NCBI GenBank assembly: GCA_046290495.1
Contig: JBKAGT010000006.1
Span: 496,001 to 560,000 of the forward strand
Source of the DNA: PGYR01 sp046290495
GTDB taxonomy: Bacteria > Bacteroidota > Ignavibacteria > Kapaibacteriales > UBA2268
Length of the DNA stretch: 64,000 bases
Direction of reading: 5' to 3'
Below the pieces are notes generated by a model. It was given only the letters and a program-made list of their open reading frames with translations, was not told the origin of the DNA and searched no databases. The position numbers and the translations under genes were made by a program. This document shows positions 24,574-33,888 of this stretch, piece after piece. How positions within the stretch are numbered: the stretch's first letter is position 1; each line of letters starts with the position of its first letter.

Positions 24574-26940
24574 ATGTCTAAATCATTAGTAATAGTCGAG
24601 TCGCCAGCAAAGGCAAAAACAATTGAAAAATATCTCGACGAGATAGAGAAAGGTAAGTTTATCGTAAAGTCATCAATTGGTCACATTCGTGATTTGGCCA
24701 AAAAAGATATGTCGATAGACATAGAAAATGGATTCAAACCAAAATATGAAATAAGTCCTGACAAAAAGAAAACCGTTTCCGAGCTAAAAAAACTATCAAA
24801 GAATAGCGACACAGTGTGGTTAGCGACGGATGAGGACCGCGAGGGAGAAGCAATTGCTTGGCATCTGGTAAAAGCTCTTGGATTAGATGAAGATAAAACT
24901 AAGAGAATTGTATTCAATGAGATTACTAAAAAAGCAATCAAAAATGCAATAGAAAACCCAAGAAAAGTAAATAAAGAATTAGTAGATGCACAACAAGCAA
25001 GAAGAATATTAGACAGACTTGTTGGTTATGAACTTTCTCCAGTGTTATGGAAGAAAGTAAAATATGGACTTAGTGCTGGTAGAGTACAATCTGTTGCTGT
25101 TAGAATTATAGTAGAAAGAGAAAGAGAGATAGAGAACTTCAAACCAGAAGTAACTTATAAGTTAGTTGGTATATTTACTACCGAAAATGGCGAAGAAGTA
25201 AAAGCAGATCTCAGACAAAAATTTGATACTAGAGAAGAAGCGTTAGCTTATTTGAAATCTGCTGTTGGAAAAGATTTCTTTATCAAAGACCTCAAAGTAA
25301 AACCTGGAAAGAGATCACCACAAGCTCCATTCACAACTTCTAAATTACAACAAGAAGCATCGAGTAAGCTGGGTTATTCAGTAAGACAAACTATGGTTAT
25401 AGCACAGAAGCTATATGAACAAGGTAAGATTACCTATATGAGAACTGACTCAACTAACTTATCAGATGATGCATTGATTGCTGCTGGCAATTATATATCG
25501 TCTCAGTTTGGTGATGAATACCACGAGAGAAGAATTTTCAAAACAAAATCAAAAGGTGCTCAAGAAGCACACGAAGCAATCAGACCAACTGACATGAGCC
25601 AGCCAACAGTTAGCACTGGAGACAATGGTCAGGAAAAGCTTTATGAGTTGATTTGGAAGCGCGCAATGGCATCGCAAATGGCAGATGCTCAATTAGAAAG
25701 AACAACTGCTGATATCGGTTTTGAAGGTAGTGACTCTGACTTTGTTGCAAAAGGTGAGGTAATTAAGTTCGAAGGTTTCTTGAAAGTATATCCTGAAACT
25801 AGTAAGAGCAGTAAAATACTACCTCCACTAAAAGAAAATCAACAGCTAGATGTTAATGAAATTACAGGTAGAGAAACATTCTCACGACCTCCAGCTAGAT
25901 ACACAGAAGCCACTTTGGTACGTACACTAGAGGAAATGGGTATAGGTAGACCATCTACTTACGCTCCTACTATCTCGACAATTCAAAATAGAGAGTACGT
26001 TGAGAAAACTGACCGTGAAGGTTATGATAGAGAATATGTCCAAATACAACTTAAAGATGGTGAGGTAACTGAAGATAAACTAACCGAAGTAACTGGACAA
26101 GAGAGAAATAAATTATTCCCTACTGATGTTGGAAAAGTAGTTACAGATTTCCTTGTAAAGCATTTCACTGAAGTAGTTGACTTTGATTTTACAAAAAATG
26201 TAGAAGAAGAGTTCGATAAAATAGCCGAAGGTCAGAAAGAATGGAATGAGATGATTTCAAAATTCTATACTGGATTCCACGAAACAGTAGAAAAATCTGA
26301 GGATATTAGTAAGAAAGAAGCAATAAACGCACGCCACTTAGGAGATGACCCTAAATCTGGCAGACCAATATACGCTCGTATCGGTAGATATGGCGCTATG
26401 CTACAGATGGGTGAGAACGAGGATGAAGAGAAGCCACGCTTTGCTTCACTTATGCCTGATCAAAGTATAGAGACTATAACTTTGGAAGAAGCTTTGCAGA
26501 TGTTCAAGCTGCCGAGAGTTATTGGACAAGATTCTGAGGGCAAGGATGTGAAGACAAATGTTGGTAGATTTGGGCCTTATGTTCAGATTGAAAAGACTTA
26601 TGCTTCCATCACTCACGAAGAAATATTTACTATTACTTTAGAAGAAGCTCTTCAGAAGATAAAGGATAAGAAGGAGCAGAAAAGTAAGAATACTATACAA
26701 GAGTTTGATGATGGCATTAAGGTTCTTAACGGTCGCTATGGTCCTTACGTAACTAATGGCAAGAAGAACGTAAAGATTCCAAAAGATAAGACACCAGCTG
26801 ATCTTACTCACGAAGAGTGCAAAGAAATGATAGCTAATGCCCCAGAGAAAAGAGGTAGAGGTGGCAGAAAGGCAGCCACTACAAAGAAAGCTACAGCTAA
26901 AAAGACAACAAAAAAAGCTACAACAAAAAAGAAGAAGTAA
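24574..26940 (+). CDS. topA: DNA topoisomerase I (type IA)
   Basis: A 788-residue enzyme that relaxes negative supercoils. The TOPRIM domain starts at residue 3 (SLVIVESPAKAKTIEKYL) and has the metal motif ATDEDREGEAIAWH near 85-97. The active-site Tyr is residue 288 in KITYMRTDSTNLS. Around 590-750 are repeated Topo_C units (GRYGAMLQMG, GRFGPYVQIE, GRYGPYVTNG), which replace the Zn ribbons of E. coli TopA. The tail is histone-like, rich in KKAT and KKTT, and probably binds DNA non-specifically. The gene is monocistronic with its own terminator. Confidence 0.97.
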   Translation: MSKSLVIVESPAKAKTIEKYLDEIEKGKFIVKSSIGHIRDLAKKDMSIDIENGFKPKYEISPDKKKTVSELKKLSKNSDTVWLATDEDREGEAIAWHLVKALGLDEDKTKRIVFNEITKKAIKNAIENPRKVNKELVDAQQARRILDRLVGYELSPVLWKKVKYGLSAGRVQSVAVRIIVEREREIENFKPEVTYKLVGIFTTENGEEVKADLRQKFDTREEALAYLKSAVGKDFFIKDLKVKPGKRSPQAPFTTSKLQQEASSKLGYSVRQTMVIAQKLYEQGKITYMRTDSTNLSDDALIAAGNYISSQFGDEYHERRIFKTKSKGAQEAHEAIRPTDMSQPTVSTGDNGQEKLYELIWKRAMASQMADAQLERTTADIGFEGSDSDFVAKGEVIKFEGFLKVYPETSKSSKILPPLKENQQLDVNEITGRETFSRPPARYTEATLVRTLEEMGIGRPSTYAPTISTIQNREYVEKTDREGYDREYVQIQLKDGEVTEDKLTEVTGQERNKLFPTDVGKVVTDFLVKHFTEVVDFDFTKNVEEEFDKIAEGQKEWNEMISKFYTGFHETVEKSEDISKKEAINARHLGDDPKSGRPIYARIGRYGAMLQMGENEDEEKPRFASLMPDQSIETITLEEALQMFKLPRVIGQDSEGKDVKTNVGRFGPYVQIEKTYASITHEEIFTITLEEALQKIKDKKEQKSKNTIQEFDDGIKVLNGRYGPYVTNGKKNVKIPKDKTPADLTHEECKEMIANAPEKRGRGGRKAATTKKATAKKTTKKATTKKKK

Positions 26941-26975
26941 TCCTGAGCTAACCCTAAGTTAAAATTAAGCATAAA

Positions 26976-27009
26976 AAAATGCCTGTTCAGTTAAGAGCAG
27001 GCATTTTTT
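26976..27009. terminator. Terminator between topA and the convergent surface-protein gene
   Basis: AAAATGCCTG (26976-26985) pairs perfectly with CAGGCATTTT (26998-27007), flanked by A and T runs, so it works in both directions. Confidence 0.88.
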
Positions 27010-27035
27010 ATTTTGTTGTCTATTTACTTATATGA

Positions 27036-28595
27036 TTATTGGTTTATAATCATATAGTGTATTGTACCTGTTGGGTCTATTTGACTGTCTGTAATTACAT
27101 CGAAACTAGTATTATCGACTATATTGTCAACTCTAAATGTATAACTTGCATCATTACCAACATAAGTAATTGTGATAATACTACTAGAATTTACAGCAGT
27201 TTCACTAATTGTCAATGTATTTCCAGTACTCCATGCAGCAGTTCCTGCATAAATACCAGCAGCATTCTGTACAGTTTCACCACTACCAGCAGTTACTAGT
27301 CCATTAACATCTGTGTAAAGCGCTTGATTACCATTTCCTGTAAAGCTAGCTTCAGTCAAACTTAAATCATCACTAAATGTAGTAGCACCCGACCAAGTGT
27401 TAGAAGCAGTTAAGTCAACACCTAAAGGAGTTTCAAATGAACCGTCTCCTGTTAAAGTTGAATCTTTATAAATTGTTAGTGGAGGTAAATTATCCCATTC
27501 TGCGTCGCCAGATTCTGAATTGTACATAATAACTTGTCCACCACTAGCACCTGAACCAGGATATTGAACACCATCTACTTCTAATGAACCGTCAGCTATA
27601 ATACCATCTGCTTCTAAAGCACCGCTTATAAATGCGTCGTTATCAACTTCTAGATCGTTGTGGATACGAGTATCTCCGTTATAAAAGACTTCAAATGCGT
27701 CTGAACGAATAATACCATCACCATCAATACCGTTACCAACAACAAATAACCTAGGTGTTCCTTCTTCTCCATCAAATTCAGTATTATAAGAACCTATTGC
27801 AAACTCAGCAAATGATTGAGCAGAAGTACCAATTCCAAATGCACTGCTATAGTCACCATCTGCATCAGTATCACTACCTGCAGCTAAAGAAGCTTCCCCT
27901 GTAGCACTATTATAAAAACCAAGTGCAGTTGAGTAATCACCAGTGGCAACATTTTCATTTCCTGCAGCAAAAGCAGAATTCCCAGATGCTTCAGTATTGA
28001 ATCCAAAACCTGTTGAGTATTGACCTAGACTAGTAGTATCCCAGGAAGTGCCATCGACGGCACCTGCACGAAGTGCACCTAAATTGTTCTTGAAGAAAAA
28101 CTTAGTTTCCTCTGTACCTTCAACGAAACCACCAAACCCTCCAAATGGTATTGCTTGCGCACCAAATAGAAAATCATCTGCTGTTTCACCTGAGGTAGTT
28201 AACCCACCAGTAGAGTTGAAACCATCGTCCAAAATATCTCCGTTTCCAGTAGAAGCTTGAGTTGTAACCAAATCTCTAAACACAAATTGTTTTATAAATA
28301 CACCTTGGTCAAATACTCTTATCATAACTGATGGATTAGATGTTAAAGATGATGACTGATTTGACCAATCTGGATCATTTTCACCAACAACTAAAGATAC
28401 TACACCTGAGTTATTTGCAGATACATCATTTACAGTCTGTGTAGTTAATACATTACCGTTAGATACATCTACAAGTTGAACAGTCAATGAACCACTAGGA
28501 TTAGGGTAATTTAAACCTATTCTAACAGGTTCTAATGCTTTTGTACTAATTGCTACGACAATAAATGTAATTGCCGCAAAAATCAACTTTTTCAT
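27036..28595 (-). CDS. Exported protein with YadA-head-like repeats
   Basis: A 519-residue protein with a signal peptide (residues 1-20). Residues 21-115 resemble the N-terminal beta domain of FCB fibre-like proteins (strand, turn, then GVVSLVVGE). Residues about 190-270 carry repeats of ~14-16 residues such as GQYSTGFGFNTEASGNSA, GDYSTALGFYNSATGEAS and GDYSSAFGIGTSA, the left-handed beta-roll pattern of YadA/trimeric autotransporter heads. The C-terminal part is beta-rich with no membrane anchor, endosialidase chaperone or T9SS tail. It may be a trimeric surface or fibre protein. Its export route is unclear. Confidence 0.75.
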   Translation of the reverse strand: MKKLIFAAITFIVVAISTKALEPVRIGLNYPNPSGSLTVQLVDVSNGNVLTTQTVNDVSANNSGVVSLVVGENDPDWSNQSSSLTSNPSVMIRVFDQGVFIKQFVFRDLVTTQASTGNGDILDDGFNSTGGLTTSGETADDFLFGAQAIPFGGFGGFVEGTEETKFFFKNNLGALRAGAVDGTSWDTTSLGQYSTGFGFNTEASGNSAFAAGNENVATGDYSTALGFYNSATGEASLAAGSDTDADGDYSSAFGIGTSAQSFAEFAIGSYNTEFDGEEGTPRLFVVGNGIDGDGIIRSDAFEVFYNGDTRIHNDLEVDNDAFISGALEADGIIADGSLEVDGVQYPGSGASGGQVIMYNSESGDAEWDNLPPLTIYKDSTLTGDGSFETPLGVDLTASNTWSGATTFSDDLSLTEASFTGNGNQALYTDVNGLVTAGSGETVQNAAGIYAGTAAWSTGNTLTISETAVNSSSIITITYVGNDASYTFRVDNIVDNTSFDVITDSQIDPTGTIHYMIINQ

Positions 28596-28782
28596 ATTTT
28601 CTCTAAATATTTATTATTCTATTTAATGTAACTTAATAAATTATTTTGATTTATGGAATAAAAATTAAAATTTCAATATTATTTTTATCATATATAATAA
28701 GGAAACTAATTTGTAAAATCTTCGTCTATTAGAGTGTGTTATAATTAATATTCAATATTTTGATAAAATAAAGAGGTATTCA

Positions 28783-30309
28783 ATGAAAAAAATTATTATT
28801 GGCTCCTCGTTCTTAGTAGCTTTAGGAATGTTCATGGGAGTTCTATTAATCTCCAATTTTTCGTCTGATGATATTGGACAAATCTTTGCATCAGAGAAAA
28901 AATTTGGTGCAACAAACTCACCTGTTGTTCAATCTGATGGAATGAGAGAACTTAACAATGCTTTCACAAGCGTATCGGAAGCTGTACTACCTTCTGTTGT
29001 TAGCATAGAAGTTACATCGAAGAGAAAAAGAGACCCAAGATTAGAAGAATTCTATGAGTTTTTTAGGCCTAGAGGCGGGGAAAAAGGTGATTTGGTTAGG
29101 GGGAATGGTTCCGGAGTATTTATCTCAAAAGATGGTTACATAGTGACAAACAACCATGTAGTTGAAGATGCTACATCTATTAAGGTTACAACACTAGATA
29201 AAAAAGTATTTGAAGCGGAACTAGTTGGTGCAGATCCATTGACAGATCTAGCTGTAATTAGGTTAATAACCGATGAAAAAGACTTCCCATCAGTACATTT
29301 TGCTGATATAGAGTCAGTAAAAGTAGGAGAGTGGGTAATTGCAGTTGGTAATCCATTAGGACTTTCTTCTACTGTGACAACAGGTATTGTTAGTGCTATC
29401 GGGCGTGGTCAGTTAGGAATGAATAGAGATAGCTATTCGGTAGAATATTACATCCAGACGGATGCAGCTATTAACCCAGGTAATTCGGGTGGCGGTCTTT
29501 TTAATATGAATGGATCACTTACTGGTATCAATACTGCAATTGCAACTAGTACCGGAAATTATATTGGTTATGGATTTGCAATTCCTGTCGATTTGGTCAA
29601 ATCAGTTATTGATGATTTGATTGATGATGGGGAAGTTAACAGAGGTTACATTGGTGTTAGTATCAGTAGTGTAAAAGATGAGATTATGGCTAAAGGTCTT
29701 GGACTTGATGAAGTTTACGGTGTAGTTGTCGGAAGTATACTAGAGGGAAGTGCGGCAGAAGATGCTGGAATAAAGGAAGGTGATGTTCTTTTAGAATTAG
29801 ACGGAAATAAATTATTCTCTTCTTCTGAACTTCAAAGTAGAATAGCACAAAAGAGAGCTGGTGATAATGTTGACCTACTCATCTTAAGAGATGGTAAAAA
29901 GATCAACAAAACAGTTAAACTGAAATCACGAGATGGTGATGAGGGGTTTGCTGATAATTCAACATCTAAAGGCGATGATGAAAGTACAACTGGGTTGAGT
30001 GAAAACTCCCCAGTGGACTTCGAAAAGCTCGGCTTTGCTGTCGAAAAACTTAAAGATGAAATAAAGGATGAATATAAAACAGAAAATGGGGTACTAATAA
30101 CTAATGTCGATAGATTTAGTTTGGCTTCAGAAAGAGGTATGTTCCCTAATGGTGTTATAGTTCAAGCAGACAGGAAAGATATTAATAGTACAAGGGATTT
30201 GAAGGATATTATTGATAGCAAGTCTCCTGGTGATGTGATTTTAGTTAAAGTGAAATACCCCGAAGTGACAAGTATTGTTGCATTGCCTATACCTGAAGCA
30301 GAGGGATGA
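28783..30309 (+). CDS. Periplasmic HtrA/Deg-family serine protease with two PDZ domains
   Basis: A 508-residue protease for misfolded envelope proteins. A hydrophobic N-terminal segment (about 4-24) exports or anchors it. The trypsin-like domain has the triad His125 (TNNHVV), Asp155 (DPLTDLAVI) and Ser235 (NPGNSGGGLF). PDZ1 spans about 285-385 (RGYIGVSI...LEGSAAEDAGIKEGDVLLEL) and a second, weaker PDZ domain about 415-505. Architecture equals DegP/DegQ. It has its own terminator and precedes the ECF sigma gene, which may be a coincidence but fits an envelope-stress theme. Confidence 0.94.
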   Translation: MKKIIIGSSFLVALGMFMGVLLISNFSSDDIGQIFASEKKFGATNSPVVQSDGMRELNNAFTSVSEAVLPSVVSIEVTSKRKRDPRLEEFYEFFRPRGGEKGDLVRGNGSGVFISKDGYIVTNNHVVEDATSIKVTTLDKKVFEAELVGADPLTDLAVIRLITDEKDFPSVHFADIESVKVGEWVIAVGNPLGLSSTVTTGIVSAIGRGQLGMNRDSYSVEYYIQTDAAINPGNSGGGLFNMNGSLTGINTAIATSTGNYIGYGFAIPVDLVKSVIDDLIDDGEVNRGYIGVSISSVKDEIMAKGLGLDEVYGVVVGSILEGSAAEDAGIKEGDVLLELDGNKLFSSSELQSRIAQKRAGDNVDLLILRDGKKINKTVKLKSRDGDEGFADNSTSKGDDESTTGLSENSPVDFEKLGFAVEKLKDEIKDEYKTENGVLITNVDRFSLASERGMFPNGVIVQADRKDINSTRDLKDIIDSKSPGDVILVKVKYPEVTSIVALPIPEAEG

Positions 30310-30341
30310 TAATTAAATAAAATTGAAAGAATTGAGATTCG

Positions 30342-30373
30342 AAGCCATTACTTTTATAGTAGTGGCTTTTTTT
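30342..30373 (+). terminator. Terminator after the HtrA gene
   Basis: AAGCCATTACT (30342-30352) pairs with AGTAGTGGCTT (30358-30368) with one G-U pair and is followed by a T-run. Confidence 0.85.
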
Positions 30374-30541
30374 ATGAATAATATAATTTCATAATTACTG
30401 TTAAATTCTTTAGTTTAACAGAGTCATAATGATCAAAAAACACAACTATAGCTAGTAAAAAGCAAAAAATTTGAAAAAAAATTCTAAATATTGAGACGTT
30501 TTTAGTGTTCATGTGTCTCTATATATAGGAGCGTTACAAAA

Positions 30542-31108
30542 ATGAATAAACTTTATAGCAAATATACTGACAAAGAGCTTTATAAAGCTTTGTCTGGTGA
30601 AAAAGCAGAAGCGGAAGGTGCTTTTGCTGAGCTATATTCGCGTTATTCGCAGAAAATATACGCTTATTGTTTGAGGGTGACAGGACACAAGGAGGATGCT
30701 AATGATATCTTCCAAGAAACTTTCTGCAATTTCTTTGACCAATCTAAGTCGAACAAGAGTATATCGAGTGTGTCTGGATTGTTAATTACAATTGCTAGAA
30801 ATTTATGTCTAAACCACACAAGAAGCAAAAGAGTTCATATAGACTTGGAAGAGTATAACTTAAAAACAAACGATACTGGCTATGAACAAAAAGAACTTCT
30901 TGAATTGATAAACAATGCTTTGGAAGTATTAGAATTTGAATACAAAGAGGCATTCGTACTCAGACAATATCATGGTTTTTCATACAAAGAAATATCTGAA
31001 ATTACGCAATCGCCGGAATCTACTGCACGAAATAGATATTGGAGAGCGAAATCTAAGATTAAGGAAATACTCGCTCCTTATTTAGATGAAATAAAGAATA
31101 ACAAATAA
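30542..31108 (+). CDS. ECF-type RNA polymerase sigma factor (module A)
   Basis: A 188-residue sigma-70 family protein with only regions 2 and 4, as in ECF factors. Region 2 includes FAELYSRYSQKIYAYCLRV and the -10 recognition stretch DANDIFQETFCNFF, then LLITIARNLCLN. Region 4 has the helix-turn-helix REYHGF-like segment RQYHGFSYKEISEITQSPESTARNRYWRAKSKI. A TAGGAG ribosome-binding site at 30526-30531 supports the ATG at 30542. The next gene starts 13 bases after the stop and probably encodes its membrane-bound regulator. A paralogue of equal length lies at 62239-62805. Confidence 0.92.
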   Translation: MNKLYSKYTDKELYKALSGEKAEAEGAFAELYSRYSQKIYAYCLRVTGHKEDANDIFQETFCNFFDQSKSNKSISSVSGLLITIARNLCLNHTRSKRVHIDLEEYNLKTNDTGYEQKELLELINNALEVLEFEYKEAFVLRQYHGFSYKEISEITQSPESTARNRYWRAKSKIKEILAPYLDEIKNNK

Positions 31109-31121
31109 TTGAGTTTTTATT

Positions 31122-32387
31122 ATGACTTACGATCAAATGATACATGAATACTTAGACACCGGTCTGAATGGGGCAGAAGAAGATGCCTTGTTTCAAGCAT
31201 TAGCACAAGACCAGTCTCTAAGAGGTGAATTCGAGCAGCAGCTTAGTATGATGAAAATTGCCTCGAATGATATGAATAATATATCACCACCAATCGAATC
31301 AACTAATGCAGTGTTCAGTAGCTTGGGTTTCTCAATCCCTTCAGGTTCAACTGAAGCACCTGTATCTGAAGGTAGCCGAAAACCAGGTGCATCCATATTT
31401 GCTTCTGCTTCTGGCGTTAGTATACTTAGTGTATTTAGTGATAATTTATCTACATTAGCATCAGTTGCTATTGCTGCTACAATTTCAACACTATTATTTA
31501 TGAATTTTGACATGAAGCTTAACAATGGGAACTCAGAATTAACTGGTGTTACCCTTGCTCAAAATTATTACGATGATGCTTCACATTCCGAAATTCCTAT
31601 CGTTTCAGCTTCTGATAATACTCTTGAAAACAATAACAATCAAAGTTACTCAAGCAATGGAGCTAGTAATAATGTAGCTAGTATTTATTCTGAAAATGAC
31701 AATGCAAATAATTCTACAATTATTACTGAAAGAGATGATAATGAAGATTTAGCAAGCTTAGAGAATGAATATTTAGAATCAAATTCGTCAATTCAGAAGG
31801 AAACTTCTTCTAGTTTTAATCAAGACATAAGTAGCAATGGATATGCAAGAGTAAAAGTAAATATGATTAATCACGAAAGCCAACCCGTAGTTCCACTGTC
31901 TATTGATAATGGTAATTATATAGAAGATGCTGGTTTTGCAGTTGAGCTAAGAGGTGGAAGTAACCCTAATCAGAATGAATTACTAAATGATATGATGATT
32001 GGTGTTAACTTTGAAATTGTAGATGATTTGCATGCAATTGGTTTGATTGGGAGTGAACAATATGTTGTGAGAACTTCTAATCCACTTACTCCAAATGAAC
32101 AAGTTACTTATAACAATGAGTCAATGACATCATTCAACCTTGGTTTGCGTTATGCCCCAGATGAACTTATACTAAGTGGATTGATAACACCTTATGTACA
32201 AATAACAGGTGGTGGATTATCGAACGGATTTGCTATGGGTGCAGAGTCTGGTCTAATGTTTAATCTGAACAACACGTATTCTATAATGGTTGGATATGGT
32301 GCAAACTATGCGAAATATAACTTTGAGAGCAGACTTTACAATACTAGCAAGAATGGAATTAATTTTGGGATGAGATATTCATTCTAA
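31122..32387 (+). CDS. Putative anti-sigma/outer-membrane beta-barrel fusion protein (module A)
   Basis: A 421-residue protein right after the ECF sigma gene. Residues 1-50 (MIHEYLDTGLNGAEEDALFQ) look like the helical N-terminus of anti-sigma factors, but without zinc-binding Cys. A linker motif AVFSSLGFSIP near 63-75 is shared with the partner protein of module B. One membrane helix lies at about 108-128. Residues 130-245 are Ser/Asn-rich. From about 255 to the end there are alternating amphipathic strands (FAVELRGGSN, FNLGLRYAP, YSIMVGYGANYAKY) finishing in GINFGMRYSF, the terminal aromatic typical of outer-membrane barrels. The role is inferred: it may hold the sigma factor and sense the envelope. 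Confidence 0.7.
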   Translation: MTYDQMIHEYLDTGLNGAEEDALFQALAQDQSLRGEFEQQLSMMKIASNDMNNISPPIESTNAVFSSLGFSIPSGSTEAPVSEGSRKPGASIFASASGVSILSVFSDNLSTLASVAIAATISTLLFMNFDMKLNNGNSELTGVTLAQNYYDDASHSEIPIVSASDNTLENNNNQSYSSNGASNNVASIYSENDNANNSTIITERDDNEDLASLENEYLESNSSIQKETSSSFNQDISSNGYARVKVNMINHESQPVVPLSIDNGNYIEDAGFAVELRGGSNPNQNELLNDMMIGVNFEIVDDLHAIGLIGSEQYVVRTSNPLTPNEQVTYNNESMTSFNLGLRYAPDELILSGLITPYVQITGGGLSNGFAMGAESGLMFNLNNTYSIMVGYGANYAKYNFESRLYNTSKNGINFGMRYSF

Positions 32388-33172
32388 TTACTTAACCTAG
32401 AATGGATGTCTATCATTTCTTTTATCAGCTTTACATTGTGAACTCTGATAATCTCTACATCTTTGTTGAGTAATTTGGAGTGAATAATGGCTGTATGAGC
32501 ATCTCTATCTTTAGGGTTCTCAATACCATACATCATTTTGATGAATGATTTCCTGCTTAAACCAAGTAACTGATGGCCAGTAATTTGGTTAAACTTCTCT
32601 AGATTATTGAGAAGATTGAGATTATGGTCTAAAGTTTTCCCAAAGCCAATGCCAACATCGACTATTACTTTACCGTCGAAACCTTCAGCTTTCTTTGCTT
32701 GATTATTCAAATAGTCATATACTTCTTGACATACATCATTATAGCTTGGATTCTTCTGCATGTCTTTTGGTGTGCCTTTCTTATGCATTAATATCAAATC
32801 AGAATTATATTCTTTTGCCAACTCTACAAATCTCGGCTCTTCTTCCAAAGCGCTGACATCATTTATTATATTACTTCCTAAATCGAGTGCTTGCTTTGCA
32901 ACTTCATACTTAGTCGTATCTATTGATATAGTAATGTCTTTGTTATTCTCACGAATACCCTTTATTACAGGAATCGTACGGCTGATTTCTTCCTCTAATT
33001 GGACAGGTTCAGATCCTGGTCGAGTACTTTCACCACCAATGTCGATTATATCAGCACCATCATCTATTAGTCTTAGAGCATGAGTAATTGCCTCTGAAGT
33101 TGAATTATAATCACCTCCATCAGAAAATGAATTAGGAGTTACATTTACTATACCCATAATCTTAGGTGTCAT
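32384..33172 (-). CDS. folP: Dihydropteroate synthase
   Basis: A 262-residue TIM-barrel enzyme joining p-aminobenzoate and dihydropterin diphosphate in folate synthesis. The signatures are MGIVNVTPNSFSDGG (residues 6-20), DIIDIGGESTRPGS, ISIDTTKYEVA, IINDVSALEEE and GLSRKSFIKM. All substrate loops are intact. The stop codon overlaps that of the convergent module A gene (shared CTAA at 32384-32387) and the start overlaps the stop of the next minus-strand gene by four bases. Confidence 0.95.
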   Translation of the reverse strand: MTPKIMGIVNVTPNSFSDGGDYNSTSEAITHALRLIDDGADIIDIGGESTRPGSEPVQLEEEISRTIPVIKGIRENNKDITISIDTTKYEVAKQALDLGSNIINDVSALEEEPRFVELAKEYNSDLILMHKKGTPKDMQKNPSYNDVCQEVYDYLNNQAKKAEGFDGKVIVDVGIGFGKTLDHNLNLLNNLEKFNQITGHQLLGLSRKSFIKMMYGIENPKDRDAHTAIIHSKLLNKDVEIIRVHNVKLIKEMIDIHSRLSN

Positions 33173-33801
33173 TTACCCTCCTTGGGTGGTAAGTAACCAT
33201 CATTTCTAATGATTTTCTCTACTTCAACTGCCTTGTCAACAGATGGTTTAATACTATCTAGGTGCTTTCTTATGTAGTCTAATCGTAGATTTTCACTGTT
33301 CATTTCCAACAGAGCTTGTTTTTGCTTTGCTATAAGACCAGACTTTTGTGCAAAATAATAACTTGCTGTCTTATCTTTTAAATTTTCCTTAGTGGTTCTG
33401 CTGACTCTAAAGACTGGAATTTTATTTGTGATAAAGTTATATAATTCTAGACATTCATCTAATAGATTTTCATCTATAGTTTCTTCTTTATCAGATAAAT
33501 AATCAATATCTCCTACTAGGAGTCCGTCTGGGTGTTCCTCAAGATCATTTATTCTGAATTTCTTACAACCAATTACATTAAGGTCCATTTTGCCATCATC
33601 ATATTTCTTGATTAACTTATGAACTTTAGCAGTACAACCTATAGTCAGAATATTGTTCCCATTAGCATAGACTACCCCAAACTCTTTATCGTTTTTATCA
33701 CATTCAGATAATAGCTTCTTATATCTTTCTTCAAATATATGAAGAGGATAGATAGATTCAGGAAATAGTACTATATTGAGTGGAAATAGACCTAATTTCA
33801 T
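33169..33801 (-). CDS. Stand-alone Lon N-terminal (LON substrate-binding) domain protein
   Basis: A 210-residue cytoplasmic protein of the Lon-N/LON_substr_bdg family, without ATPase or protease domains. The opening GLFPLNIVLFPESIYPLHIFEERYK is diagnostic, followed by FGVVYANG...IGCTAKVHKLI and VIGCKKFRI. Such proteins are common in bacteria but their function is not well established. It is translated just ahead of folP (4-base overlap), a pairing without an obvious metabolic link. Confidence 0.88.
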   Translation of the reverse strand: MKLGLFPLNIVLFPESIYPLHIFEERYKKLLSECDKNDKEFGVVYANGNNILTIGCTAKVHKLIKKYDDGKMDLNVIGCKKFRINDLEEHPDGLLVGDIDYLSDKEETIDENLLDECLELYNFITNKIPVFRVSRTTKENLKDKTASYYFAQKSGLIAKQKQALLEMNSENLRLDYIRKHLDSIKPSVDKAVEVEKIIRNDGYLPPKEGK

Positions 33802-33888
33802 TATAAATTACTTGTTGTTTTTTTATTGTTTACTCTAAAATAACATACATATATATATAAGTGTTACTTTTTGGATAAATAATTTATT

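Noticed and set aside
26870..26937. Repetitive AAGAAAGCTACA-type DNA at the end of topA
   Set aside because: It simply encodes the Lys/Thr/Ala-rich DNA-binding tail of topoisomerase I.
27600..28060. Periodic sequence that might be a DNA repeat or CRISPR-like array
   Set aside because: The period follows the protein repeats of the YadA-like head; there are no constant direct repeats with unique spacers.
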